Notes: generated by a model from the sequence alone, not told the origin. 64,000 nucleotides of DNA from an uncultured Hymenobacter sp. (GCA_913776615.1 CAJYPK010000042.1:82079-146078), one strand, 5' to 3'. Positions 16,679 through 25,539 are shown, counted from the first letter of the stretch. A program made the numbers and translations.

Positions 16679-16807
16679 CTAATCGCCTTCTTTGTGCTTG
16701 TGAGGTTTTAAACTAGGATACTTAGGCTGGTTTGGTGGGGCGACTCGCCTTCTTTTATCAAGCGAACCGTCTTCTTTTTTAGGTTTTGGGCCGGGTTTGA
16801 TGGGCAT
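16679..16807 (-). CDS. Very small basic protein
   Basis: A 42-aa frame starting MPIKPGPKPKKEDGS, very rich in Lys and Pro. It lies 67 bp downstream of the lipoprotein gene. The longer frame starting at 16936 overlaps the lipoprotein end and is unlikely. Composition is protein-like, but there is no homology evidence. Confidence 0.35.
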   Translation of the reverse strand: MPIKPGPKPKKEDGSLDKRRRVAPPNQPKYPSLKPHKHKEGD

Positions 16808-16874
16808 GACTAAAGTGCTTTTTTGAGGTAAAATGTAAACGTATTTGCAGAGCTTCGCAATACACTCGATTGGA

Positions 16875-17765
16875 TTACTCCACGGCCGCCTGTGCAGCAT
16901 CAAATACACTGTATCGCTGCCACTGGCTGCGAGCAAAGCGTAGGAAATCAGGCTTGTCTTTAAAGTCAGTTTCGCTGAAGTAACGCCCCATGTAGGCTTC
17001 CGTCGGTCCGTCGTAGAGCTTGGCCAGTTGCGTCTTACTCAATTGGCCCAGGCAGCAAGGATTGGTCGGCTGACGCTGACTAGCAGGAATTGAGTCGAAC
17101 TGGACTACGGTGAAACCGCGCAGCGCGTACTTAGCCGCGCCCTCGTGCATCACCAGCTTCAAGTCATCGGGCGAAACGTCGCCGCGACAGCCCAGCGCAT
17201 ACACCACCGTCGTTTCGCTCTGTCCATTATGGTCCAGGTCGGTAACGGTGGTGGAATTTGAAGCCGGGCCTAGAATCAAATCTACCGGACAGTCGGATAC
17301 GCTGTCCTGCAAGCGCCATAGCTCAGTATAAGCCCCTTGCTTACGCACGTATTGCCGCACTAGCAATTGTGCGCCGCGACCATCCTCCTCGGCCGAAGTA
17401 ATAGTCTTTGGGTCGGCCAGCTTCTTTCGCCACGCGGGGTCGGTCTGGGCTCGGCGCTCGTTGCGCGAGGGGATGGCGGCGCGATACACGACCAGTAGGT
17501 TCTCCCCATTGGCATCCTGCCAGCGCCAAGCTTCGAGCAGCTTACCCGGCAGCCGCTGGGCAGCGGGTACATCGGCCGCCGCAACAGCAACGGGCTTGAG
17601 ACGTTCGGAGGGGCTTGTTCCTGTGGTAGTCGGAGCAGCGGCAGTGGCAGTATCGGTGGCCTGCGGCTGGTTCGCCATCGTTTGCTCATCGGTCGCCGGG
17701 CGCTTCTCCGAACATGCTGCCAGGGCCAGCATACAGACACCATATTTCCAGAATTGTGTCATCAA
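16875..17765 (-). CDS. Predicted lipoprotein, possibly M949_RS01915-like family
   Basis: A 296-aa protein with a lipoprotein signal (MMTQFWKYGVCMLALAAC, lipobox LALAAC) followed by a Thr/Ala-rich linker. The body contains VTDLDHNGQSETTVVYALGC and VSPDDLKLVMHEGAAKYALRG. That pattern resembles the M949_RS01915 surface-protein family, named without a proven function. It would be anchored in a membrane facing the periplasm or cell surface. It starts 12 bp after the small membrane-protein gene, so both may belong to the unit headed by the CD-NTase-E2 gene. Confidence 0.65.
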   Translation of the reverse strand: MMTQFWKYGVCMLALAACSEKRPATDEQTMANQPQATDTATAAAPTTTGTSPSERLKPVAVAAADVPAAQRLPGKLLEAWRWQDANGENLLVVYRAAIPSRNERRAQTDPAWRKKLADPKTITSAEEDGRGAQLLVRQYVRKQGAYTELWRLQDSVSDCPVDLILGPASNSTTVTDLDHNGQSETTVVYALGCRGDVSPDDLKLVMHEGAAKYALRGFTVVQFDSIPASQRQPTNPCCLGQLSKTQLAKLYDGPTEAYMGRYFSETDFKDKPDFLRFARSQWQRYSVFDAAQAAVE

Positions 17766-17777
17766 AAAAGGTGCAGG

Positions 17778-17972
17778 TTAGCGCTTGTTAATGAAATAGG
17801 TGAGTGCCCATGCCAGGCCGCATACCGAGAGCAGCAGCACGAGGCCGGCACGGGTGTCCTTGTCAAACGTGCGTAAAAAGCGAACGGCAGCAGTCGAGGC
17901 TTGCACTCCCTGGCTGATAGTGCCAGTAATGCTCATCAATTCGTTACCCGAAGTTGGAATAGTTGGAGTCAT
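17778..17972 (-). CDS. Small single-pass membrane protein
   Basis: A 64-aa protein with one strong transmembrane helix near the C-terminus (AGLVLLLSVCGLAWALTYF) ending in NKR. The N-terminal half is polar and Ser/Thr-rich. It starts 49 bp after the CD-NTase-E2 fusion gene. Small membrane proteins can be CBASS effectors, but this one matches none known to me. It could equally be an unrelated holin-like or hypothetical gene. Confidence 0.55.
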   Translation of the reverse strand: MTPTIPTSGNELMSITGTISQGVQASTAAVRFLRTFDKDTRAGLVLLLSVCGLAWALTYFINKR

Positions 17973-18021
17973 TGGTTAAAGTAAAAAGGGCTGAAGGTGA
18001 AAAAAGAGATTTCAGGTGCGT

Positions 18022-19386
18022 TTAATTAAGCTTGGGAGGGAATTCCACCGCCGGGCCTTCCCAGCGTCCGGTGATTTGGTACAACTCATAGAACACCAGC
18101 CATTCGGCCAGCCACGGAATGGTCTTATCGTGCAGGTGGTGCTTGTCCGACCAGTTCAAATCGCCCGGGTAGTACAGGCACAGGCTGTTATCGGCCGGGT
18201 AGAAGTGCGTATGGGCATGGTTTCGGTACTCAACGCCAGGATTCAGCACGAACACCTTAGGCGGCCGGCCAGGGGAGTAGTCAATTTTGATTTGGTAGGT
18301 ACCCTCCCCACCGGGCGAGGCCACGTCGCCACGGCAGCACAGGGCATTCCGCTGTAACTGGCACCGAAAGGCCGGGTAGTGGCGTTCGACCAATTGCTTC
18401 TCGCGGTGGAACACGGCGAACCAGTCTTTGCCCTGACGCGCCAGCGGATGAAAGCGTCGGCCGCCATAGAAGCGGTGGGACTGATTGGGCACCCCGCCGT
18501 ATTCCCGGGCGGCAATGCCTACCACAGCAGTTGTCGCAGCCCGGCCACTGTTGATGAGCCCGGCGGAAGCGCGAAGCTTGGCTTCTTTAGCGTCCACGTC
18601 CTCATCCAGTCCATCGGGGAAGCGCGAGCCCAGGTGATGCCGCCAAAGCTTGCTCGCGCTCAGCTGATTCTTCTCGTCGTCAATGGCCTCATCGGCATCA
18701 TCGATGAACTCGTCGAGCGCGTCAAAGAAATTTCGCTTCAATTCCTCGGAATATTTGCTCAGCAGGTTGTCCTGGGGCGTGGTGGGCATGGTGCATTTCC
18801 ATTCCCGCTGCAAATCACTCCGAATGGCTTTGAGCAAGGCACGTAGTGCACAGTCGTCGCGGTCATTGGCCACGAAGTTGCGTTCGGCCAGCACCGTCAT
18901 ACACAGGCCACTCGGCATCTTGTGGGCGCACCAGTCGCACCACGATTTCAAATATTTCACCAGCCGCACTAACTGCCCTTTGGTATCGCGCTGCTTGCGA
19001 AACCAGGTGATGAATTCCTTCGGGTCGCTGTCTTCCCAGCCCTCGTTTTTAACGGCTAAGTGCGGGTGGTCTTCGTCCGAAAGCATGTAATACACCGGCA
19101 AGTCGATGTGGTAATCGGCTTTGTAGGTGACGCGGATGCACTTCTTCCGCCACTGCGCGGGTTCGCTGGTGTGGTCTTTCACCGCATCGTAGACCCAGCG
19201 TTGCAGCGTAGTGGCCGTCACATCGGGTTCGCAGAGGAAGTACACCCCATCGTCCAGGTCGCAGGTGTCGTCGTGAATGCGAATCACTGTAAAATGTAAA
19301 AGAAGTTGAGCACAGGGAAAAGAAGTTGAGCATAGAGAAAAAGAAGTTGAGCACGACAGAAGTAGATGGACTGGTATACGATACAT
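18022..19386 (-). CDS. CD-NTase (5'-truncated) fused to E2-like domain
   Basis: An open frame of 454 aa. Residues about 34-300 match the later part of a CBASS cyclic-oligonucleotide synthase: D43-L-D45-D in CDLDDGVYF, the third acid D95 in HIDLPVYY, then the helical half. The preceding helix and the G-S motif are missing. The first 32 codons come from a short repeat array (19298-19353) and are probably not real; a GTG at 19285-19287 is the first sensible start. Residues 303-309 (SHRFYGG) look like a CD-NTase C-terminus and run straight into an E2-like domain with HTHFYPADNSLCLYYP (Cys403) and IPWLAEWL. The E2 part is homologous to the protein at 23766. The synthase is probably inactive. Confidence 0.75.
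   Translation of the reverse strand: MYRIPVHLLLSCSTSFSLCSTSFPCAQLLLHFTVIRIHDDTCDLDDGVYFLCEPDVTATTLQRWVYDAVKDHTSEPAQWRKKCIRVTYKADYHIDLPVYYMLSDEDHPHLAVKNEGWEDSDPKEFITWFRKQRDTKGQLVRLVKYLKSWCDWCAHKMPSGLCMTVLAERNFVANDRDDCALRALLKAIRSDLQREWKCTMPTTPQDNLLSKYSEELKRNFFDALDEFIDDADEAIDDEKNQLSASKLWRHHLGSRFPDGLDEDVDAKEAKLRASAGLINSGRAATTAVVGIAAREYGGVPNQSHRFYGGRRFHPLARQGKDWFAVFHREKQLVERHYPAFRCQLQRNALCCRGDVASPGGEGTYQIKIDYSPGRPPKVFVLNPGVEYRNHAHTHFYPADNSLCLYYPGDLNWSDKHHLHDKTIPWLAEWLVFYELYQITGRWEGPAVEFPPKLN
19298..19353 (+). repeat. Three direct repeats at the truncated end of the CD-NTase gene
   Basis: AAAGAAGTTGAGCA occurs at about 19299-19312, 19319-19332 and 19340-19353, about 20 bp apart. The array is purine-rich on the plus strand, like the array before parA, but the unit differs. 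It sits exactly where homology to CD-NTases ends. Confidence 0.7.
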
Positions 19387-19448
19387 TAGGAAGCTAAAAA
19401 GCAGATTTCCTTGCCTACTTTAAGTATTCATAACATGCAAATGTCAAT

Positions 19449-21296
19449 ATGATTTCTGGGGCACCAACTAGCACTTCAACCGATTCCGGGGCCGCTTTTT
19501 GCCAGCTATTACACGTGGGTGCTATCCGCCCCCAACTAGCAAGTCATTTAGGCCCAGAAGCACTCCTATGCTTTAAGAAACTGCCTTCTGTGAACCAATT
19601 GGTTGATGATGCGAAATTGATAAGGCAGCCGATTCCGATGCAGTTTGCTACACTCTTTGTACCTGGCTCTATTGGGTCAGCCGATGGCAAACTAGTAGCC
19701 GAAAGAGATGATACTGCTTCCGAACATCGTACAATAGTACTTGAAAAACAGCTGCCCCGTCCGCGCCGCCTTGTACACCTATTTCACATTGGTACTGCCC
19801 AGCCTTCTGCTTTAATCGGAGCCTCTCCTTTTACATGGTGTGTAGCACTGCGTAATGGGTCTGAACTTATAATAATACCTTGTTTTGAATTATTACGAGC
19901 GTTTTATTACTATTCCGCTGGTGGGTTGATTAATTATTTTTTCTCACGATTAGCGTTAGAATCCTTGTGCTGGCCTATAAACAGGCCAAATGAAAACAAT
20001 GATTTCACTGCACATTTTGCTGTAGCCTCTACTTCACAGCGTACTCAAGAAACCCGAGTTTTAGCTGAATTATTATTCAATTGTCACTACCATCGTACTA
20101 TTCAATTAGCTCATGCTGAATTGGCGCGGGCATGGCATACTCGCTTAACCAATGGGCAAGCGCAGGAATCACATGTAAAGGTTAATTTCAGCTTAGGGCG
20201 CCCTATCTCAGTACAGGCATACGGCACCTCATTTGTAGTAGGTTTACAAACTTATTTTTTAGTTAATCAACTAATACCGCCGCCTGATTGGTATTGTTTT
20301 GATAAAGTTGTTTGTCATCCACTTGCAAAGCATCCATCTGAGTTACGGCATTCTCCTTTCCGCCTACCTAAGCTGACCTTTCAAGAAGTTTTAAAAGCTC
20401 AACGTTTTACTCCTACAGTAGTGCCGGTTTCTGATTTGCCAGATACGTTCCGAGCCTTTGGCAGGGGCAACAATACCACTCTATTTAAACAAGCTGCACA
20501 ACATCCACCAGTTGTTAAAGCCTTTGCGTGGGCAGAGCGTATAATACCGCCTATGCCACCCACTTTCGCAGAGGCTGATACCAACTACTTTCCTTGGGGT
20601 AGACCAGGATATTCACCACCTAATGAAGAGCCAACATTACCTTATAATTTGCTAATTTATAGCATGTTAGGAGACATGCGTAAATTAGGCTGTCTCACTC
20701 AGCTGATGGAGGTGAATAATTTTAGTCAGCAGTTTGGAATTGGTCGGTCATTACTTCCCTACTCCCAAGAACCAACGACTACCACCCATCTACGAGATTA
20801 TCGACAACGCCCGGTTAGTGTTGCTTCTATTATCTATGGTAATGCTCATTTCAATATTTTTAATATATTGGATGGATATGATGTTGTGCTAATTTACAGG
20901 GAAGATTTAGTAGCCTGGGAGGACGATGATTACGAAAGGCTTTTGTCAACGATGATGCGAGCAGAATTTGATTGGAAATATACTGAAAAGCTTTTAACTA
21001 TTGATACAGGGAAAAAACATTTACTAATTAGTAAAGATTTAAAGCACCTAGAAGATAATACTATAAAATCTGTCGCGCATGATTTCTACAAAACAATGCG
21101 TGAATTTATTCGTTACTACAACTTTTCAACTCATATGGAATTCTTAAAAAAGAAGTACAAGCTCAATGAATTAAATACATTTGATTACTATTTTCGATAT
21201 AATGAAGTCTATGCTGAAGCAAGTAAAAAAAAGTATTCAGACAATTGTATTGAAGATTCTAATCTTAATGATAATGCAGCCTATTTAAATAGTTGA
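19449..21296 (+). CDS. Large protein of unknown function, AT-rich gene
   Basis: A 615-aa protein, clearly coding but more AT-rich than its neighbours, above all in the last third, which suggests recent transfer. Visible blocks: FTWCVALRNGSELIIIPCFELLRAFYYYS (hydrophobic centre near residue 140), SHVKVNFSLGRPISVQAYG, and a charged Lys/Asp/Tyr-rich tail. No transmembrane helix stands out and no catalytic motif is recognised. It is convergent with a serine recombinase 27 bp downstream, so it may be the cargo or partner of that element. Function unknown. Confidence 0.7.
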   Translation: MISGAPTSTSTDSGAAFCQLLHVGAIRPQLASHLGPEALLCFKKLPSVNQLVDDAKLIRQPIPMQFATLFVPGSIGSADGKLVAERDDTASEHRTIVLEKQLPRPRRLVHLFHIGTAQPSALIGASPFTWCVALRNGSELIIIPCFELLRAFYYYSAGGLINYFFSRLALESLCWPINRPNENNDFTAHFAVASTSQRTQETRVLAELLFNCHYHRTIQLAHAELARAWHTRLTNGQAQESHVKVNFSLGRPISVQAYGTSFVVGLQTYFLVNQLIPPPDWYCFDKVVCHPLAKHPSELRHSPFRLPKLTFQEVLKAQRFTPTVVPVSDLPDTFRAFGRGNNTTLFKQAAQHPPVVKAFAWAERIIPPMPPTFAEADTNYFPWGRPGYSPPNEEPTLPYNLLIYSMLGDMRKLGCLTQLMEVNNFSQQFGIGRSLLPYSQEPTTTTHLRDYRQRPVSVASIIYGNAHFNIFNILDGYDVVLIYREDLVAWEDDDYERLLSTMMRAEFDWKYTEKLLTIDTGKKHLLISKDLKHLEDNTIKSVAHDFYKTMREFIRYYNFSTHMEFLKKKYKLNELNTFDYYFRYNEVYAEASKKKYSDNCIEDSNLNDNAAYLNS

Positions 21297-21323
21297 CAAA
21301 TTTTACAGTTCTTAATTATGCCT

Positions 21324-22019
21324 TCAAGAGAGATGTTCTGCTACATCTCTCGATACCTTCCCAAGGTCAGGTAATCTTAACAATCGGAGCACTGCGCTTT
21401 TGCTGAATTTTTTACCTCTTCTGGTGCAATAACCAAGCGTATTTAATTCATTAGCAATTGCTGCTAGCGTTAGGCCATCTCGACGCAGCAAAAAAGCCAA
21501 GCGTCTGGCTTGCTTATTTGGCACTGCTTCTTGTGCGTTACGCTGGACAGCTGCTCGTCCTAACTGCCGCGATTCCGCGGTGAAATTTCTGGGATTACCC
21601 AACGTAAAGCCTCTATTCTTCTTTGCTGCCAAGCCGCGTTTGGTGGAGTCAGAAATGTCTTTAGCTGCTTTCTGTGCTACCGCTGCCAGGATATTGATGG
21701 TGAATTCGTCGGCATTGGGAATATCGCAGGCCTTAAAGCGAACCCGTTCTTCCATCAGCTTCGACGTAAAATAGACACTACGGGCCAGGCGGGACATTTC
21801 GGCTACAAGTAGCGTGGCCCCAGCGGTCCGTGTCTCAATAATAGCCTTTGCCATCTCGGGTCGGTTGTTCTTGCGGCCGCTCTCTACCTCTATGTATTCA
21901 GAAATGATACGGTCCGCGGGCGAGAGGAAACGATAGGCAATTAGCCGCTGTCCCTCTAGCCCGAGGCCGCTCTGACCCTGCCGTTGAGTGGAGGCGCGTA
22001 GGTACAGTACATAATCCAT
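21324..22019 (-). CDS. Serine recombinase (resolvase/invertase family)
   Basis: A 231-aa protein. The N-terminal catalytic domain has YLRASTQRQ with nucleophile Ser10, VEVESGRK-like SEYIEVESGRKNNRPEM, and LVAEMSRLARS. A C-terminal helix-turn-helix follows (LTLAAIANELNTLGY). It is of normal length for a small resolvase. It would catalyse site-specific recombination at short sites, perhaps moving or inverting the neighbouring 615-aa gene. No paired crossover sites were recognised by eye. Confidence 0.9.
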   Translation of the reverse strand: MDYVLYLRASTQRQGQSGLGLEGQRLIAYRFLSPADRIISEYIEVESGRKNNRPEMAKAIIETRTAGATLLVAEMSRLARSVYFTSKLMEERVRFKACDIPNADEFTINILAAVAQKAAKDISDSTKRGLAAKKNRGFTLGNPRNFTAESRQLGRAAVQRNAQEAVPNKQARRLAFLLRRDGLTLAAIANELNTLGYCTRRGKKFSKSAVLRLLRLPDLGKVSRDVAEHLS

Positions 22020-22557
22020 AGGCTAGCAGTAGAAACTAAGGTAGAAAGTACAAATCTAGGCTAAGTTTCATTCTAAGGATGACCATTCTTAACATGAAAC
22101 TTTTGCTTTACTTAGGGGTGCTTATCTCTCCTATTACCCTGTTTGGTCAAAAGTCGCGATGTTGACAGCTTGGTACTTTGAACCGGTCACTTCGATGAGC
22201 CAATAGGTACTCGATTTTAGTTGTAGCAATAGGAGGCACCTGTCATAAATAAATCCATAATGATGCATTGGTAAAGCGCGGTCTTCTAATTAAAATGCTA
22301 ACATCCAACATGCATCTTTGTTGCATATTGGATGTTCATTAGGCACTGATGTCAAAGCTGGCGTATCAAATAGCAATGCTTTACTTACTTGGTAAGCGGC
22401 TTTTATAACCTCACCTGAGTATTGTGAGAATAAAAAGATAACCTATTGAACACGTTGTAGACTCCTCCTAAACGCAGTACATGAATAGGGAGACAATTTG
22501 CTATGCCCACGCCACCGGCACAGATTTGAGCAGATACTCACTTTTCACCTCCTTTAG
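22020..22557. other. Intergenic region with a decayed signal-peptide fragment
   Basis: No full gene. At 22094-22165 (+) a 23-codon frame starts MKLLLYLGVLISPITLFGQ, a typical signal peptide, then stops after KSRC; it looks like the 5' end of a lost exported-protein gene. The rest is AT-rich with no recognised motif. Confidence 0.5.
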
Positions 22558-23769
22558 CTAATTCACTGCCAGCGCTACAGTGAACTCACGCGGTGTTCGG
22601 TCATACACTAGTAATGATGGCTGTACGTGTGGCATCAAGTCAAGACCGCACGCAATAGATACCGCAGTTGGGGCAGCTAGAAATACATGAATTTGGTCTA
22701 CTGATTTATGCTTGCTTTCCAAGTGAGCCATAAGCCTACGGTAAGTTTGGCGGAAATGGTTAAGGGATTCTACAGTCAAAACAGTATCGGCATGGGGGTC
22801 GACATCAGTTGGCTTCAGTAGAAAAATGTTATACGTATCGTCAATATTATTAGGAAGTTCCCACCGATGAATGCATCCTGTAGCATTGATAATCAAGGCG
22901 ACTTTCCCCACTTGTGGCGAGCTTTGGATAAGCTCCCAGTCAAACTGTTGCATGGGAGCATCCCGCAGCCAGTGCCAGTGCTTGGCATCAACTCGCCGCC
23001 GTTGAAATAACGTAGCGCCAACTTTGCTACCCAGCTTAAATCCCAGGTAGACCAGGGCTGGGATGCGGGCAAATCCAAACACAGATAGATGGGCTATTTC
23101 GTCTCGCTCTATTCCTTGCCGAATAAGCTGTAGTTCACGGTCAATCAGCAGTTGCGCAGTTTGGTAGTACGACGGATTTTCTTCTGGCTCACCTAACATC
23201 GTAAGGTCAATTTCCACACCCTGCCGGTGGTAGTCGAGGGCAAAATTGGCAAACCGAGCAGGATGGTGATGTAGCGTCGCACTATTACATTCTGGACGTG
23301 TAATCTGCACTGTATTACCCCTGATTCGGCCTACCAGTCGGACTATACATGTATGCTGATTCTGCGGAATCCCCGTCACGTGCTTAATGTGAGCTTCACG
23401 CTCGTGCTTTAGCTCGCGTAGTAACTCCACTGTGAAGTTTCCCTCTTCAATGGCTTTATCAATCGTCTGGTGGTCCCTGGCGCAAAGCAACATGAGGTTC
23501 TCGACCTCATCTCGTAGTTCTTTGGCCAGCGGGAAGTCACCACGTGGCGAAGTAGCATTAAGGCTTTGGCCCACAATATGAGCCATTTCACCTCGATTGA
23601 ATTCGTAGTACCCTAGCTCGTCACTTTCTAACAGGTAGTCTTGGCAAAGCTGGCAGCGGCCACCGGCTCGCACGTAGAGCAAGTGCTTAACTTTCGGACT
23701 AAGGGCTTTGCGTTGCGCCTCTTTGGAGGCACCGGCTTGCTTTGACTTTTTAGCGGGGCCATTATTCAT
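22558..23769 (-). CDS. cap5: CBASS effector: HNH endonuclease with SAVED domain (Cap5-like)
   Basis: A 403-aa protein. The N-terminal HNH nuclease shows C39-Q-L-C42, AHIVGQS (His64), N91 and CARDHQTID (His100). The C-terminal half, with IARIPALVYLGFKLGSK and VALIINATG, matches SAVED domains, which bind cyclic oligonucleotides. In known Cap5 proteins ligand binding assembles the enzyme and triggers indiscriminate DNA cutting. Its ATG overlaps the E2 stop (ATGA), so it is translationally coupled. As effector it should respond to the product of the CD-NTase at 24236. Confidence 0.9.
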   Translation of the reverse strand: MNNGPAKKSKQAGASKEAQRKALSPKVKHLLYVRAGGRCQLCQDYLLESDELGYYEFNRGEMAHIVGQSLNATSPRGDFPLAKELRDEVENLMLLCARDHQTIDKAIEEGNFTVELLRELKHEREAHIKHVTGIPQNQHTCIVRLVGRIRGNTVQITRPECNSATLHHHPARFANFALDYHRQGVEIDLTMLGEPEENPSYYQTAQLLIDRELQLIRQGIERDEIAHLSVFGFARIPALVYLGFKLGSKVGATLFQRRRVDAKHWHWLRDAPMQQFDWELIQSSPQVGKVALIINATGCIHRWELPNNIDDTYNIFLLKPTDVDPHADTVLTVESLNHFRQTYRRLMAHLESKHKSVDQIHVFLAAPTAVSIACGLDLMPHVQPSLLVYDRTPREFTVALAVN

Positions 23770-24236
23770 CGGAGACTTCTCAGAAAAGGTGCGCTGTAAG
23801 TGGAAATGCTACGCGGGGTGGGATGGTCGGTGCCACCACCCTGCCATTCACCGGTGGCCAGCCAATCTTCAAAATAGTAAAGCCACAACTCTGCCCATGG
23901 CAAAATGCTGTGTGAAATGCGCATCTGCCCAGTCCACTCGTAGAACTTGGGTGTGAACAGACACAGCTCACCCTTCTTTTGAGCGTACATGTGGGGGATT
24001 TTCCGGCCACCTGCCAACTCATCTAAGCAGGGCGACAACACCTGGGTAATGGGTAGATGCTGTGGTGATTGGTATGAAACTCGGGTCACGTAAGTTCGAC
24101 TGAATACAGATGGTACCAGTGGACCAGTCCACGTTAGTCCGTGCTGGGTGAGGCGCGATTCACCCTCCGGCCAGTTGGCGCGGAGGGTGGCCAGTTGTTG
24201 TGGCAGGGAGAGCCACTTCGTGCGCAGATGCCCCAT
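23766..24236 (-). CDS. CBASS E2-like conjugating protein
   Basis: A 156-aa protein. The E2-like core has PHMYAQKKGELCLFTP, with His82 and the candidate catalytic Cys92, followed by ILPWAELWLYYFEDWLATGEW. This is the pattern of E2-only (short type II) CBASS accessory proteins, which act on the C-terminus of the CD-NTase without an E1 partner. No E1 or JAB peptidase gene is present. It overlaps the CD-NTase stop by one base (TAATG) and Cap5 by four. Confidence 0.85.
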   Translation of the reverse strand: MGHLRTKWLSLPQQLATLRANWPEGESRLTQHGLTWTGPLVPSVFSRTYVTRVSYQSPQHLPITQVLSPCLDELAGGRKIPHMYAQKKGELCLFTPKFYEWTGQMRISHSILPWAELWLYYFEDWLATGEWQGGGTDHPTPRSISTYSAPFLRSLR

Positions 24237-25459
24237 TACTTGCCGAAAAAGTTATTCCGTGGCACTGGCAACACTGCTGCCGCACTGGCAATACCCGTCC
24301 GAGCGGCTGGGATATTCAGCGTTTGCTGCTGACGGGCTTGATTAATGCTCTGCGTTTGTAAGCCAAACACCCGGTCGGTTTCGACGCTGCCCAGCGAGTT
24401 GCGGAGCGATTTTTGGATTTCATCTCGTCCTCGCAGCGACTCTAGATTGCGCAGGTCATACTTCGCGGCCTGGTGCCACGCGGTGAATACCTCGTAGTAC
24501 TTGGGGTCACTCCACTTGTCCGCGAAGTTTTCGCCATCGGTGGTCGGATTCAGCACCGTGTAAATGCGCTTGTTGGCCCAGTCCTGCTCGACTCCAATGA
24601 AGCGCGGCATCAGGTCAATAACGGCGTTCATTGCATCAAACTCCGAATCATACTCTCCCAGGCTAACGGCTAATTGGTAGGCGTGGGCAGCCAACGTGGT
24701 AATGATGATGGAAATCGGCGCGTAGTCCGCGTGCGCGGGGTAACGTTCCCGGTAGGTGTCGCGGTGCCGCTTCATAAACTGCACGGCCCGCCGTAGAACG
24801 CCACGGGGAACTTGCTGCTCGGGGAGTTTCTCGGTACTGCCCAAGGCGACGTGCCGGCCCTCAATGCCCTTCTCCAGCATTTTGAGGCGAGGCTTAAGAG
24901 CCGCAATTGGCGTAAACCATTCCACGTAGCCTTTTGGATGCGACGCCTTCCAGATGACGAGCTTGCGGTCAGGAACGTATAGGCCGCCGCGGTGGCAGTA
25001 AGGGTTCCGAACGGCCGGAGTGATATCCAGGTGAAATTTATTAGCATAGCGAATTCGAACGCATCGGTTTTTCAATTCAACCATTGAACTGTAAACGCCG
25101 TGGCTCGCTAAGCGCTTGTGGAGATAATCATACACTTGCCGCTGGGTGTGCTGCAGGTGATGCGCTTTTTGGAGGTAGCAGATAAAGTCCAAATCGTACT
25201 CGTCCCCATGCAGCGGCCGTACAGTGGTACCAAGCGCGAATGACCCTTGCGCGAAAACATGCGGGTCATACCGGCTAAGGGTTGGGCATCCGTGTAGTAC
25301 TTCGCTGACAGCGACGTACTTTTCCTCTGCTTCTTTATAGCGGCCTGGGGGAATTTCTAACTCTTGACCGAGACGGTCAAGTAAGGTGTAAAGCTCTCGT
25401 TTGCGCGCGAATTGTTGCGCAGATGTATCTGCCGGAGTGGCGTAGTTTAAGAAAGACAT
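24236..25459 (-). CDS. CBASS CD-NTase (cyclic oligonucleotide synthase)
   Basis: A 407-aa nucleotidyltransferase. The active site is complete: G72-S73 in FAQGSFALGTTV, D89 and D91 in EYDLDFICYL, and D145 in FHLDITPAV. A helical C-terminal half follows, ending in NNFFGK, a short tail of the kind E2-like proteins act on. It should make a cyclic di- or trinucleotide after phage sensing and so activate the HNH-SAVED effector. Product and clade cannot be read from sequence alone. It is the first gene of a tightly overlapping three-gene operon. Confidence 0.9.
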   Translation of the reverse strand: MSFLNYATPADTSAQQFARKRELYTLLDRLGQELEIPPGRYKEAEEKYVAVSEVLHGCPTLSRYDPHVFAQGSFALGTTVRPLHGDEYDLDFICYLQKAHHLQHTQRQVYDYLHKRLASHGVYSSMVELKNRCVRIRYANKFHLDITPAVRNPYCHRGGLYVPDRKLVIWKASHPKGYVEWFTPIAALKPRLKMLEKGIEGRHVALGSTEKLPEQQVPRGVLRRAVQFMKRHRDTYRERYPAHADYAPISIIITTLAAHAYQLAVSLGEYDSEFDAMNAVIDLMPRFIGVEQDWANKRIYTVLNPTTDGENFADKWSDPKYYEVFTAWHQAAKYDLRNLESLRGRDEIQKSLRNSLGSVETDRVFGLQTQSINQARQQQTLNIPAARTGIASAAAVLPVPRNNFFGK

Positions 25460-25492
25460 AATGGGGCGTGGTTAGGACGTGACAAGCCCGTG

Positions 25493-25523
25493 CTAGAGCC
25501 AGCGACGGATGCACTGGCTCTAG
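25493..25523. repeat. Hairpin upstream of the CBASS operon
   Basis: Perfect arms CTAGAGCCAG (25493-25502) and CTGGCTCTAG (25514-25523) with an 11-nt loop, 34 bp before the CD-NTase start. It could shape the leader RNA. Confidence 0.6.
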
Positions 25524-25539
25524 CCGGAGAAATACCAAG

